A DNA stretch of 64,000 nt from NCBI GenBank assembly GCA_030761205.1, contig JAULJL010000033.1, positions 3,063,501-3,127,500 on the forward strand, written 5' to 3'. This document shows, one piece after another, positions 32,859-45,830 of this stretch. Every line of letters begins with the position of its first letter. Position 1 is the first letter of the stretch. Below the pieces are notes generated by a model, which worked only from the letters and a program-made list of their open reading frames with translations, made no database searches and was not told the origin of the DNA. The DNA comes from Fremontodendron californicum. Taxonomy: Eukaryota > Streptophyta > Magnoliopsida > Malvales > Malvaceae. The position numbers and the translations under genes are program-made.

Positions 32859-33834
32859 TTTTGAATTAAATTATACATTACCATGTGAAATTGATAATAT
32901 CATATCATATCATAATTAATTATTTTATAATTAATTAAATATGTACACATGGCTTGACCAATCAAATTGCAAGGATTCATGGGCCAGCCAATCAAATTTC
33001 AACCATGTATCATAATTACTTTACCTCTAATTAAATTAAATTAATTAAGAGATAAATAATAAAGTTTTATCTCTAATTAAATTAAATTAATTAAGAGATA
33101 AATAATAAAGTTTTATCTGTAATTAAATTAAATTAATTAAGAGATAAATAATGAAATTTTATCTCTAATTAAATTTAATTAATTAAGGGATAAATAATAA
33201 AGTTTTATCTCTAATTAAATTAAATTAATTAAGAGATAAATAAGAAGATATGATCTCTAATAAATAAAATTAATTAAGAGATAAATAAGGAAGACAAGTT
33301 CTTTTACAACTCTCTTTCACCTGGCTGGCTACCACTATAAATAGAGACCTCCCCTTAAAACAAATTCACAATTCAGAAGCCTGAAGAGAAGAAGAAGAAT
33401 TTGAAGATCCAAATCCTCTCCAAAATCTCAAGAAGAATTTTTTGAAGGAATTGAAGAAATTGAAGATATTCTGAAGAACGCTGTGCATGTTCTTAAGAAA
33501 GCTGCTCTTTGATCTTGTTTCATCAAAAGAAAGAAGATCAATCCCGTTTTTAAGATCAAGTCTAGAAGACCCTTAAAGCGGATCTCAAGATTTCTCAAAA
33601 AGTTGTTCTCCGATCTTGTTCCATAGAAAGAAAGGAGGTCAAACCCGTTTTTCAAGATCAAGTCTAGAAGACCCTTGAAGTGGATCTCATCAGAATCTTG
33701 TTGAAGAAAAAAATCAAAGGATTTCTTTATTTTAAGAACTTTCAGAGATTGTAACCTCAAAGTTTTATTAATAAAATTCTTATTTGACTGCAAATTTTCC
33801 TTGTCATATTTTTGACACGAAATTTGTGTGTACA
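32856..33834 (+). repeat. Truncated LTR B (duplicate)
   Basis: Lacks the first 67 bp of the LTR. TATA CTATAAATAG at 33335-33344 is present, as is the 46 bp array. It ends GTGTACA followed by AAAGG, as in copy 1. Confidence 0.9.
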
Positions 33835-33839
33835 AAAGG

Positions 33840-34228
33840 AGAATTACAAGAAAGCAGCTGACAAACATCGCAAACATGTTGAGTTCAAAGAAGGTGATTT
33901 GGTGTGGATTCATCTTTGCAATGAACGTTTCCCTCTTGGCAAGTATGGGAAGCTTAAACCTAAAGCTGATGGACCATTCAAAGTGCTTCAACGCATTGAC
34001 GAGAATGCCTACAAGATAGGGCTTCCGAAAGAATATGAGATTTCAAGCACATTCATTGTGGCAGATCTTTCTCCTTATCATGGTGATGAGACGAGCTCAA
34101 ATTTGAGGATAAATCTTTTTCATCCAGGAGAGATTGATATGGGAGTGTCTACATTCATGGGATCAAGCCATGTAACCCATGCAAGTCTTGGCTCAATGCA
34201 ATTACAGATTCTGACTTTGGTGTATTGA
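33840..34228 (+). pseudogene. Element A integrase C-terminus (duplicate)
   Basis: Same 129-codon open stretch as at 30676-31064 with a few codon changes (for example RKHVEF for LKHVEL, LGKYGK for PGKYGK). It has no upstream pol and starts directly after a truncated LTR B, so it is a passenger of the duplication. Confidence 0.85.
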
Positions 34229-34867
34229 ATGCAGCAATCACAGCACATAGGTCAATTTGGGAGACTTATCTGTATTGATTCTAAAGATTTAAGAGGCAAG
34301 CCTTATAGGGATGGAAATATATTCATGTCTAGTTTCTATAACATTTGACCTTTTGAGTATTGAAGTCCTGTATAGAAAGTTATGGCAAGATTACTACATA
34401 ATTGTCAGGAGATAGATTTGCTGGAATTTCAGGATTAAAATTCCTACTTTCCTTATTTAGTTGACTTTCTTTTATTTTCAGTCAACTCTTGTTTTCTTTC
34501 AGATTTTCTAAGGCTTGGAAAGTTGTTCCAGCCATTAGTATTTAAATTGGCTTTAAACTAGGTATTAGGCAGATTGGATTGAATGAAAGTTTAAGTTCTC
34601 TTTGAGACTACCCAAATCTTGTATCTCTTTGGTGGATTTCCTTTGAGTAGTGGGTTTATTCTTGGTTTCTGTATCCTTGAATAACATCATTGGGGTGGTG
34701 AATTTCTGTTTCCTTTTTGATCTATTCTTGGTGGTGAACCTTTGTTTCCTTTACCAAATCTTCCAATTTGTGTGGTGATTTGTGTATCCCATTAGACGTT
34801 TCTTACAATTTGTTTATTAAACTTCATTTTTCAGTTGAAACTTGTTAATCCACTTGTTCCGGCATCA
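34135..34867 (+). repeat. Element A LTR (duplicate)
   Basis: 733 bp, same ends as 30971-31703 and followed by TGATT and the giant LTR region. Confidence 0.88.
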
Positions 34868-34945
34868 TGATTTCACTAATCGGACAAAATTAGTGTTTAT
34901 CTTTGCCTGATTCTTGATTCTCAGCAATAACCAAAGAGGGGCACC

Positions 34946-36675
34946 TGTAAACACCTAATTTTGTTAGGACCCCTAAATCAGGTAATTTTCTTCCTGATGA
35001 TGTTTTAGAATGCATAAAGTCTCTCTCATCCTGCAGGTAAAGCACGAAAAGTCAACCTCAAAAGGTCAACCACTAAAAAAGTCAACCCTCATTCAAAATC
35101 AAGATTCAAAGTTTGATTGAAGAATGGTGAAAGAATTTTGATAATCCGAGGTCTACAATGGAATCCGAAAAGTGGGTTCTGGAGATTTAGTGGAAAGGAA
35201 ACCCTAATTTGGCAAATTTGGGAAAAAGTGCTTAAACGATCAAATTGGTCAAAATTGGAGGTTTTGAATAGAATATAATCAATGACTACGGGTATTGGAA
35301 AGGCCTTTTGGAAGCAGAACCAGAGGAAGAATCAATTTGGAAGGAAAACCGAAAATTAGGGTTTTTGGTGAATTTTGTGAAATTTGGGAAAATTGCAGAA
35401 ATGACACGATTCAGTAAAATTAAGGCCCCTAATTAGGTAAACAAAGATAGCCCAAGGCTCAGTTTGAAGTAATTCCGAGAAAAGAGCCGGTTAGAGAAAA
35501 AATAGAGAAACGAGGAAATTTTCGATATTAGAAAAAGAAAAAATCAAATCGGAAGGGAAGGGAAGTTGATTGTAAAAATTGGGCAGTTTCGGACCAACTC
35601 TAATTCAATATATAACAAAGGCATAGAAAAAGAAAATCTGGAAATCAGACCTGTTTTATGTAAAACCGAGGTTTCGGAGGTTAAAGGGCAATGTTGGAAA
35701 ATCCAGGAAAAATAGGAAACGAGCTCAAAAATTTATAAAAACCTCCAAATCTGAGTTGTATATCATCTGGAAGAGATTGGCGATGAAAAATCCAAAATCT
35801 GAGCTCATTTGAAAAATGGTAAATTTCGGGTCCACTAAGCCGAAATTCCAGAAGATAAATCTGGGAAAAATAGCAAATGAGCTTGGAAAATTATGAAAAC
35901 TTCTAGATCTCAATTTTATATTATTTGGAAGAGATTGGCAAAGAAAAATCCAGAATTAGAGCTCATTTGAAAAATGGTAAATTTTGGGTCCGCTAAGTTG
36001 AAATTCCAAAAGATAAATACGGGAAAAATAGCAAATGAGCTCGAAAAATTATCGAAACTTCCAGATCTCAAATTTATATTATTTGCAAGAGATTGGCAAA
36101 GAAAAATCCAAAATCAAAACTCAATTGAAAAAGGACAAATTTGGGAGGCATCAAACCGAAATTCCAGAAGATAAATTCGGGAAAAATAGAAAACGTGCTC
36201 AAAAAATTATGAAAACTTCCAAAACTCAATTTTATATTATTTAGGAAGTATTGGAAAAAGAAAATCTGGATTTGGAGTCCGTTTGCAATTTAATCAAGTT
36301 TAGAGGGCTAAAATGCAATTTTATTGAAGAAACTGAAGAGGGCAATTTTTACAATTTAAAAAATAGAGAGTTGGATGGAATTTGAAGGGCCATTCGGCCA
36401 GCCCAAGAAGGGGGGAGTGTTGGCTGAGTCTTCCATCCAAAGGCCAACATTGGATAGTAAGGTGGTTATTTTTTTGATTGAGCCTTTTTGACTTTGCCAC
36501 ATGGTCAAATGAATAAAGAGGAAGGATGTCAACATTACGGTTACATATTTTAGACCAGCTGTATTTGTTAGGAGCTGATCACTTCATCTAATGGTGGAAA
36601 ATTCACATTTTTAGCATCTTTGACTGGTAGCCCCTAGATCTTGCTAGCTAGGAAAAAAAGATGTCAACATCCTTA
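34946..36675 (+). repeat. Giant Tat-like LTR, proximal part
   Basis: LTR start TGTAAACACC at 34946 after the purine tract AAAGAGGGGCACC. It runs to the CCTTA target site of element H at 36671-36675 and resumes at 44623. Sense-strand coding potential is absent. Confidence 0.72.
35570..36260. repeat. 158-bp tandem repeat within the giant LTR
   Basis: The box GGGAAAAATAGCAAATGAGC recurs (diverged) at 35705, 35864, 36021 and 36179, a period of 157-159 bp, four to five copies. Copy 1 of the duplication carries only the first unit (about 32410-32580). Confidence 0.85.
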
Positions 36676-38437
36676 TGTTGGTGTATGCCCTAGAGCCAAT
36701 CGGTTTGGTCAGGCATAAACTACTAATAATGCAAACCCATCACTATGTTTAAGTGATACAAGGTTTTCCTTCACGTTAGTACGATGATAAGGAGTTATTA
36801 AGTACTAATCGGATGAAGCCCATAGAACATAATGGCCTTGCAAATGAATTATATATAATTGTGAGATCCTTATGCATCAAATCCATGTTCCTAAAACAGT
36901 TCTTGGTCATTGTATTGCCAAGACGGGGCATTGGAAATACTCAAAGAGTGGTACATGTTAAGCCTACTTACTTATTAAGCAACTGATCTCACGTGTTGAA
37001 GTATATGAGATACATTAGGATAACATATAGGTGCTTATTTGTTGAACAAGTTCACTGAACATGGCCCGTTGTGAGAACTTCATTTGGTATTGTCACTCAA
37101 GTGTCTATGGAAATCTTCTTACGTCTCAGTCGTGTAAGTAGTCCTCTGACTTATGACACCAGGTCATCTTGTATGGAGAGTGTCATAATTTGATTCCATC
37201 ACGAACGGGTCCTAAACAAGAGTGATGTTTATGGTAAGGTGGTTTTGGGTATGACACGAACCATACGAAGATGGATAAGTGATCCAGAGAGGATTCACCA
37301 CTCAAAGTGACATGAGAGACATATCTCATATGTTCTTAGCTTAAATTAACATAATGGAATCTCTGGCCAGAGTATGATGAATTTAAGAGAAATAGTTTCT
37401 CTAAGTTCATACAGCTAACCAATAGCTGCAAGAACTAGTATGGATTTAACATAAGTAGATATTTCACCATGCTCATGGTCTTTCCGGGATATTTGGTGAA
37501 AGGACCGAATTACACTGATAGACTGAACATAAAAGGTTATGTCGAGACAACTTGACTCTCTATTATTTAGGTGGTCATGATGGCTTGCTAGAGTCGACTC
37601 ATGATCTATGAATGTAAATTAATTAGATTAATATATATTCGTTTCCAACATACTGGAAGCCTAGTGGGTTACACAAAAAAAGATGAATTAAGAGATTAAA
37701 ATGGAAAGAGCCTAATTGATTAATTTGAGAATTTAATCAATAGAGACTTAAATAAATAATTTAATTAAGTGGAAGGACTTAAGGGCAAAAACATATGAGA
37801 TATTGTCCATAGTCCAAACCCTGGAGTGATTGCCGCCCCTATATAAAAGAAACATGTGATAGCCAACCTCCCCATGGCCTCCCTAGCCGCATATGTGATA
37901 TGCTTAGAGGCTTTGGTGTCTTTTTTTCTTTCAAGAGAGCAAAGACATAGAGTGAAGAAGAAAGAAGATCAAGATAATCCGTTAGGTTGGCGCACCAAAC
38001 CCGGAGAAGCAAGAAAAGCATTTTCTTCTTCTTGATGCTTATGAAGCATTCGGCCATGGATGTTTATATGGGGAGAGGTTTCTTGAAACCTAAACTACTA
38101 GCATATTTTTCGGCAAGACTCCATTCCTACCTTATGAAGGTTTTCTTGATCATCTTGTGTGGATTACCGTTAGAGGCCAGACACTTGTGTGGCTTGAAGT
38201 CTCGGATTGACAGCTTGGTGTTCAAGATTGAGTGGGCTGTTTGTAAACTCAAGATTACTAGATCTTTGAGTTAAGGTATGATTCTTGATCATATGTATGC
38301 TTTATAATTACAAGATTGCATTAAAATTTTACAAGCATGATCTTATTAGATTCGGCTATCTCTTTGTTTACTTTTTCGCTGCGTTCATGTTCATCTTTAA
38401 TTCGATTGATGTTTGAGCATGAGGTCGAATCTCAATA
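36676..38437 (+). repeat. Element H 5' LTR
   Basis: 1762 bp, TGTTGGTGTATGCCC to CTCAATA (expected CAACA; the last bases are mutated). TATA-like TATATAAAAG lies at about 37840. Related LTRs occur in reverse at 49980-52221 and 53775-55463. Confidence 0.88.
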
Positions 38438-38438
38438 G

Positions 38439-38450
38439 TGGTATCAGAGC
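38439..38450 (+). other. Element H primer-binding site (tRNA-iMet)
   Basis: TGGTATCAGAGC, a perfect match to the plant initiator-Met tRNA end. Confidence 0.88.
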
Positions 38451-41400
38451 CAAGCTTGTAAGTTTTCTTGTGATTTACATGTTTAATTCTTAGTAATATT
38501 CAATTGGATTGAATTATGTGCTGGTCTAGCAAAGTTCCTTCAAGAAAAACATTTTCTTGTTTTGTTTCAATTCTGACATCTTCTGTTTGCAATCTGATCT
38601 TGGTGTTTTAATTTGTTTAAAACATGTTTAAAAATGATTTGATAAATTTTTAAACTTTCCATATGATTTCATGACACAAATAAGTTAAAATAAACAAGTT
38701 GGGATTTGATTTGAATTAGTTTTGGTGCTTGAATTGCAGAGAACACAAGTGCAGGATTTTTCTGCACACCTGCTGTAAGTTGCCGTTTTGACGTGGTTAG
38801 AGGTGTCCAAAAATTCTGAAAATTTTGGGAGAAGTCCAAAACATGTCTATCCTGATGGTTTAATTTTTGGTGTTTTTTTTATTTTTTTTGATTTCCAAAA
38901 CTGCCTCTCAAAGTTGTGAAAACAGTTTGCATGGTTGCTGGAATGTTTTGGGCAGCCTTGAGTTCTTGAATTTGATTCTTGAATTGTAGATATAATTGGC
39001 TAAAAATCAAAGAATGAATTATGTGTGAATTGTTCACCACTTAGCCACCAAAAGTGGTGGCTTCTTTAAGTCAAACCTTGCCCCAAAAAGGGCTACAGGT
39101 TACGGCGGCGCTACTTACTAAAAGTAGGAGGTGGCTACATACAAAAGTTGTGTTTTAGGGCTCACCTTCTATTTTTGGAAATTCTTATTCTTTGGAATTT
39201 TGGACTTGTGGAAATTGTTTCCTAGTCAAGATTGCATTCCAAAGAGTTAGAAATGCCCCTAAGTTATCCTTGTGGAAATTGTTTCCTAGTTGAACAAGAA
39301 CTTCTAAAAGTTAGGAGAAGATATGAAACTTTCCTTGTAGAGAAAGCTTCCTAATCAAACTTGGACTTCCTAAGGTGTTAGGAAATCTAATTAAATTGTT
39401 TAATTAGAAGGAAGATTTTAATTCAAGGAATCCTAATTGGACTAGGAATCAAGTGACTTGAATTAAAATTAAAATTGTTGATAATTTGAGCCAAGTATAT
39501 TTAAATGAGACACAAGATTACTAAGTTCTATTAAATATGTATGCATTTAATTTTATGCTCTATGATGTGATTACGAAAGCATGAGGATGGTTATGGACTT
39601 AGACCTTAAGACTTAGGTTATGGATGGTTAAATTTTTTTTTGGTATTTTTATAAATAGGGTTTGCGAACCCTGCCTTCTCTTTTTTATTTTCGGAGTTGT
39701 AAATTCTCTTCTCATCTAACTCCCCTCGAATGTAACTCGAGGTTTCTACTAAAGATATGTAAATGTTATATAGGCTTGTAGATCTAGATTTAGGCTAAGA
39801 TTAGAATTTATGAAATTCCCAAATGTAAGGAGACAAGGCACCAAGAAGAAGAACCAAGGAGATCACCATCTAGACTTATGAAGACTATGTATGGTATCCC
39901 TAGGAATTTGACCAAATAGTTTCCTAATGGCTCAAGGAAACTAGAGTAGTAAAGTCCATAATCATCCTAGTAGATTGCATGAGATAGATTTATTTTTTTA
40001 ATTTATATATGTGATATATATTTGAATAAATGCTATCCATGTCAATCAATAAAGAAAAGCAATTAATGAAATAAAGAAATCCCTCATTAAATTATATTGA
40101 ATCCATGTTACGCGTGATAAGTTGCCTTTCACCATCTTAACAACATAACCAGAGTTCTACCAGTAGGAGGCTTGTTGAGTCAGTCAAGGTCAAACTATTG
40201 TACAAATATGTTTGATTTATAGAAGGTGGGTCTTACTCAACTACGTGTTATGTTATCCGGATGCGCCAAACTTGATCGCATGACATTTAGAGGCAAGGTT
40301 AGGCGAAATGCATATGATGCATTTAGGCAAGAAGTTGTCACCTAACTGATCGAGGAGTTGCATAGAGATGCAATTGGTAAGAAAAGTTACCTACTCAATT
40401 AGTTTCAACATGGCTTGCTGAGTCACTCAAGGTCATGATGGGATGAAAGGGGTCCTTACTCACTAAGAAGTTTAAAAGTTAAATTTCTCGAATAGTAGAC
40501 GAGGGCTACTATGTTGACAAAATAGTGAGAATAATCATTCAAACTTTAAAACCTGGTTTTAATGATTGCAATTTGCATAATGACTATTATATGCATTGGT
40601 TAATATGGGATATAAATTGTCATGGCAGGTTAACTAGTCACTTGATTGCATACTTGATGCAAAGTCAATTTCACTAATCAATGAAATAAATGTCTATGCC
40701 CTAAATGATCCATAAGGTATTTAGCAATGAGAAGTTCAAACATCTCGAGGAATTGTTCCAATGAAAAATGATTAGAAGGTAGCCTATGAGGCATCATGTG
40801 CTAATAGATGAATCGACAGGTTTTAGAAACTTGGTTGATTTATGGATCATAATCTAAGTATGGACTTAGTTCTTTCTTCATTGTCTAGGAGCAATTAGCA
40901 AGTCGTATTGTAGGACAACAAGAACCGATAGGTGTTGCTAAATGTGCTCACTAGAGTAGAAGATCATCCACTTTGTTACTTCCACCAAGGGAAGGCAACC
41001 GAAGAAACGTTCTTCAAAGTAAGGATGATGAGATGAAGAAAAAAATTGATATCGATCAAAAGGACATACCATCATTGTGGCAATGCAAGGCATTGGAGGC
41101 TTAAATGCAAGAAGTATATTTGATACTTGAAGTGAAGAGAAACTTGAGAAGTTTTACTTCATGGTTATTATGAGTTTGTTTTCACTTCCTTTAGGTATAT
41201 GATACCTATAAGAATGGTTCAAAGATATGTATGACATATAGATGAAACTAATGACAAGAACAAGTGAAAAAAGAATAAGACCAAGGAGGTGGCAACCTAG
41301 TTGATTCTTGATCAAGCTTGCCAACCTATTCATGACGAATTTTGTAGAAACAATGTCATTGATATTTCGGTTATGCTAGCATTAGATGCTTGACCATTCA

Positions 41401-42800
41401 CCTAGAATGAACCGAAAGGTCATATGGAATTTGTTCCATATTATGGTCTTATTACACTCATAAGAAGCTAAAAACTTGCATAAAACATAATCAAAGGTTG
41501 TTCAAGTCAGAAGTATAAGATCAAAAGGTGGTAGATACTAATAGTTTCTTTGATTATGAATCAAAGGAAATCTTATACAAAACTTAACAAGTAGATGAGC
41601 TTTGGCTCAAGGAATTTCATAATGAAATTATGAAACTAATTTAGTTAAAGAGCATTCTTATTAAGATATGATCTAAATGAAGAATGGCTTGAAACTAAAT
41701 TGATTGATTATCTAATAAAATTCATATCAGATAAATTGGATAGACATCGCTATGTAATGACATAGAAAGTCCATGATGCTCCAAATAGCCAAGATTGCCG
41801 AAACACTAACCAGTAAAGGATTTCAAATTGTAATGGTAAAACAAACATTCATATGGGATATGAGATGTTTTGTTTTAAGATTACAAATGTGCATTCAAAA
41901 GAGTTTTGAATTCACATCCCATAGGAAAGTAAATGAGTTTACTTTGAATGTTTTTACACAAGTAGGAAACAGTGGGAGTATTATGACATTTTAAAAGTTA
42001 AAACTCATAGGTTAAAATCCAATATTATGCATAGGATGCATAAAGGCACAAGGATTTAGTAGGATGCATTATGATGCATTACTCATAAGTGATGAGTTTA
42101 CTAAACATAATGATTAAGTAGGATGCATAATGATGCATAACTCATAAGAGATGAGTCTACTTAATAGAACATTGTTAGACAATGGATTGAGATATCCAGT
42201 TTTGGTAATGACATTCAAGAATTGAATTTATCAAAAGGATGAGATATCTTTTGTGCACACCTAAGGGTTAGTGGGAGTAATACAGATTACTCATCAAACA
42301 ATGTATATCAGATCCATTGGTGATTAAAAGGTGAATTGACTAGTATTGCTAAGATCTAACAGATTTAACAAAAACTGATTGAATTAAATACTAAATGAGT
42401 TTAACATATAGAGAATCCAACAAGTGACTTAATTTTATGATGTTAATAAATCGGTCATTTGGAAACGTTCCAAATTAGAGAGGACTGAATTATTTATATT
42501 CTAAGCCAGAATACAAACCTTTTGTTTAAGGCTACAAGAAGGTGTATTTGGATCCATAGGTCATTGGGCTAATTAAAAGATTCCTAGTTGTTAAATTAAC
42601 AACATGAGCTATAAGGAATCGGGTTTCATTGTGATCTGGATAAGTATTGTGACTATGATAATAGAGATTATCAAAAGTATATGACCGAAGCATATTCTCA
42701 CAAACTTGTACTAAAGCTATGTCCTAGTAGAGACACAATTGCTTATCGAAAGAGTTCGGCATTGGATGTGTTAGCGATTGGCTTAGTGCAAGTGAGAGAT
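38451..42800. other. Element H non-coding interior
   Basis: No gag-pol frame is found; the only open stretch over 60 codons (41773-41994) has no recognisable domain. A TTTTATAAATAGGG box at about 39647-39660 followed by a pyrimidine-rich segment looks like an internal core promoter. Repeated GGATGCATAA(T/A)G boxes occur near 42023-42140. The last about 120 bp before the LTR keep a trace of copia pol 3' sequence. Confidence 0.6.
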
Positions 42801-44617
42801 TATTGGTGTATGCCCTTGAGCCAATCGGTTTGGTCAGGCATAAACTACAAATAATGCAAACCCATCACTATGTTTTAGTGATACAAGGTTTTCCTTCATG
42901 TTAGTACGATGATAAGGAGTTATTAAGTACTAATCGGATAAATCCCATGGAACATAATGGCCTTGCAACAGAATTATATATAATTGTGAGATCCTTATGC
43001 ATCAAAGCCATGTTCCTAAAATAGTTCCTGGTCATCGTATTGCCAAGACGGGGCATTGGCAATGCTCAAAGACTGGTACATGTTAAGTCTACTTACTTAG
43101 TAAGCAATTGATCTCACGTGTTGAAGTATATGAGATACTTTAGGATAACATGTAGGTCCTTGTCTGTTGAACAAGTTCACTGAACATGGCCCACTGGGTG
43201 AACTCCATTTGGTATTGTCACACAAGTGTCTATGGAAACGTTCTCACGTGTCAGTCGTGTAAGTAGTTCTCTGACTTGTGATACCAGGTCATCTTGTATG
43301 GAGAGTGTCATACTTTGATTCCATCACGAATGGGTCGCAAACAAGAGTGATGCTTATGGTAGGGTGGTTTTGGTTATGACATGAACCATACGAAGATGGA
43401 TGAGTGATACAGAGAGGATTCACCACTCCAAATGACATCGGAGACATATCTCATATGTTTTTGGCTTTACATTAACTTGATGGAATCTATGGCCAGAGTA
43501 TGATGAATTTAGGAGAAATAGTTTCTCTAAGTTCACAAAGTTAACCAATAGCTGCAAGAACTAATATGGATTGAAAATGAGTAGACACTGCACCGTGCTC
43601 ATGGTCTTTCCGAAAAATTTGGTGAAAGGATCGAATTACACTGATAGACTGAACACGAAAGCTTATGTCGAGATTAACTTGACTCTCCAGTATTTGGGTG
43701 GTCATGATGGCTTGCTAGAGTCCACTCATGATCTATGAAAGTAAATTAATTAGATTAATTTATATTCATTGCCAACATATTAGAAGCCTAATGGGTCACA
43801 CATAGAAAGGTGAACTAAGAGATTAAATGGAAAAAGCTTAATTGATTAATTTGAGAATTTAATCAATAGAGACTTAATTAAATAGTTTAATTAAGTGGAA
43901 GGACTTAAGGGCAAATACATAAGAGTTATTTTTTGTAGTCCAAACCCTAGAGTGATTGCCGCCCCTATTTAAAAGAAACATGTGATAGACAACCTCCCCA
44001 TGGCCTCCCTAGCCGCATATGTGATATGCTTAGAGGCTTTGGTGTCTTTTTGATTTCTTGACTTCCTCCTTGTCTCTTCATGGATTGCTAGAGAGAAAAA
44101 CGTTTTCTTTCAAGAGAGCAAAGGCATAGAGTGAAGAAGAAAGAAAGATCAAGATAATCCTTGAGGTTGGCGCATCAAACCCAGAGAAGCAAGAAAAGTG
44201 TTTTCTTCTTCTTGATGCTTATGAAGCATTTGGCCATGGATGTTTAGATGGGGAGAGGTTTCTTGAAACCTAAACTACTAGCATCATTTTTGGCAAGACT
44301 CCATTCCTACCTTATGAAGGTTTTCTTGATCATCTTGTGTGGATTACCATTAGAGGCCAGACACTTGTGTGGCTTCAAGTCTCAGATTGACAGCTTGGTG
44401 TTCAAGATTGATTGGGCTGTTTGTAAACTCAAGATTGCTAGATCTTTGAGTTAAGGTATGGTTCTTGATCATATGTATACTTTATTATTACAAGATCGCA
44501 TTAAAATTTTACAAGCATGATCCTGTTAGATTTGGCTATCTCTTTGTTTATTTTTCAGCTACGTTCATGTTCATCTTTAATTTGATTGATGTTTGAGCAT
44601 GAGGTCGAATCCCAACA
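42801..44617 (+). repeat. Element H 3' LTR
   Basis: 1817 bp, starts TATTGGTGTATG (first bases TG changed to TA) and ends CCCAACA. It is longer than the 5' LTR mainly because of about 60 extra bases near 44050-44110. Visible divergence from the 5' LTR is clearly higher than for C. Confidence 0.88.
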
Positions 44618-45499
44618 CCTTACACCATTAGACCATTCAGCTATCTCTTTATAAAGGGGAGGGTTTCATTCATTTTGGGGGCTTCTTTTGGCTGAATAAT
44701 ATTCATGTTGGAGCAATAGCTAAGTGTAGAAAAGCAAATAAAAATTTAGAAAAGAAGGAAGCTTGAAAAATAGCTTTGAAAGGTAGCCTTTTGGCACCTA
44801 ACTCTTGCATTTTTCTTTCTTTTTCTATGCTTGATTTGCTTATTTTCCATTTGATTTTATGATTTTTGGTTATTTTTTTATGAAATAAAGGTTTTTAAAA
44901 CTTCCTTTTAAGGTTTCCATCTTATGTTTTCACAAGAAAAATTAAAAATATATATTTTTACTCTTTTCTTCAAGTGGCCGAATGCCCCCCTTGGTGTGAT
45001 TGTCTTGTGTTTGATTTATTTCCTATGTTGGTTGTGGTATGTGAGCTTATTTTGATGTTTTAGCTATCTAAAATAGTCCAAATATGGAGCTTATTTCTAC
45101 TTTCTTTAATTACTTGTTTTTATTTTTCTATTTTTATCATTTATTTTCATGTCTACTTTCTTTATTTCCTAACTTTTATTTTCTGTTTTCACTATATCAA
45201 GTTGTTCATGCTTTATAGTATGGCCATACCATGTGTTTGTGCATTCACATAGCTTGTTTTCATTTATGTCTTGCATATTTACCATGCCATGTGTTTGTGT
45301 TATTGCCTTGCTAGGATTTCACCATATTGTTTATGTTACCATTCGGTTTCCTTATTCTTTTTTGTGTATTTGCATTTTCATCTTGTTTAGTTACCATGCT
45401 TTTATTCATGCTTTGCATCGTTATGCCATGTTATTGTGTATTTGTTGTGCCATGTTCTTGCATCATTATTACGTTCATTTGGTCATTATCTGTTCATGT

Positions 45500-45830
45500 T
45501 AGCCATGTATGTTTATATTTCATATTAGGCATTAGGTCATGTTATATTGCCATGCATGTTCTTATGACATTTTAGGTCTTAGGTCATCTTTGTATGCCAT
45601 GCATGTTTTCATGTTTATTAGGATTTAGGTCATTTTGAATTGCCATGCATATTTCATGTCCATTTAGGTCTAAGGTCATATTAATTGCTATGCATGTTTA
45701 ATGCATATTAGGTCTAGGGTTACATTATTGCCATGCATTTTCTATCTAGGCATTAGGTCATCTTTCATGCCATACATATTTTCTATGTCATTTAGGCATT
45801 AGGTCATGCATTTAATTTGTTGTTTGTTCA
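45500..45830. repeat. Diverged tandem repeat in LTR
   Basis: Units of roughly 55-65 bp built on TTGCCATGCATGTTT...CATTTAGGTC(T/A)(A/T)AGGTCAT, about six copies. Confidence 0.7.

Larger units (their letters stand above)
32856..35733 (+). repeat. Segmental duplication, copy 2
   Basis: Starts within LTR B (67 bp after its true start) and runs through the A pol end, LTR A and giant-LTR start. It continues past 35733 into unique LTR sequence, so this is the parental or complete copy of the right side. Confidence 0.9.
36676..44617 (+). mobile_element. Element H: non-autonomous Ty1/copia-type LTR element
   Basis: LTRs 36676-38437 and 42801-44617, flanked by CCTTA (36671-36675; 44618-44622). Initiator-Met primer site after the 5' LTR and a purine tract AGTGAGAGAT before the 3' LTR. 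The 4.4 kb interior has no frame encoding gag or pol, so it resembles a large non-coding derivative. Its 5' interior is the source of the 275 bp fragment at 32584. Confidence 0.87.

Noticed and set aside
37839..38274. ORFs of 68-95 codons repeated in both H LTRs
   Set aside because: The plus-strand frame is kept in both LTRs (38054-38274 and 44248-44454), but it has no known motif and is most simply copied LTR sequence.
38439..38450. tRNA gene fragment
   Set aside because: TGGTATCAGAGC is a primer-binding site complementary to a tRNA end, not a tRNA gene; no cloverleaf surrounds it.
45233..45575. Overlapping hydrophobic ORFs
   Set aside because: T-rich LTR sequence gives Phe/Leu/Val-rich frames by composition; no conserved motif.
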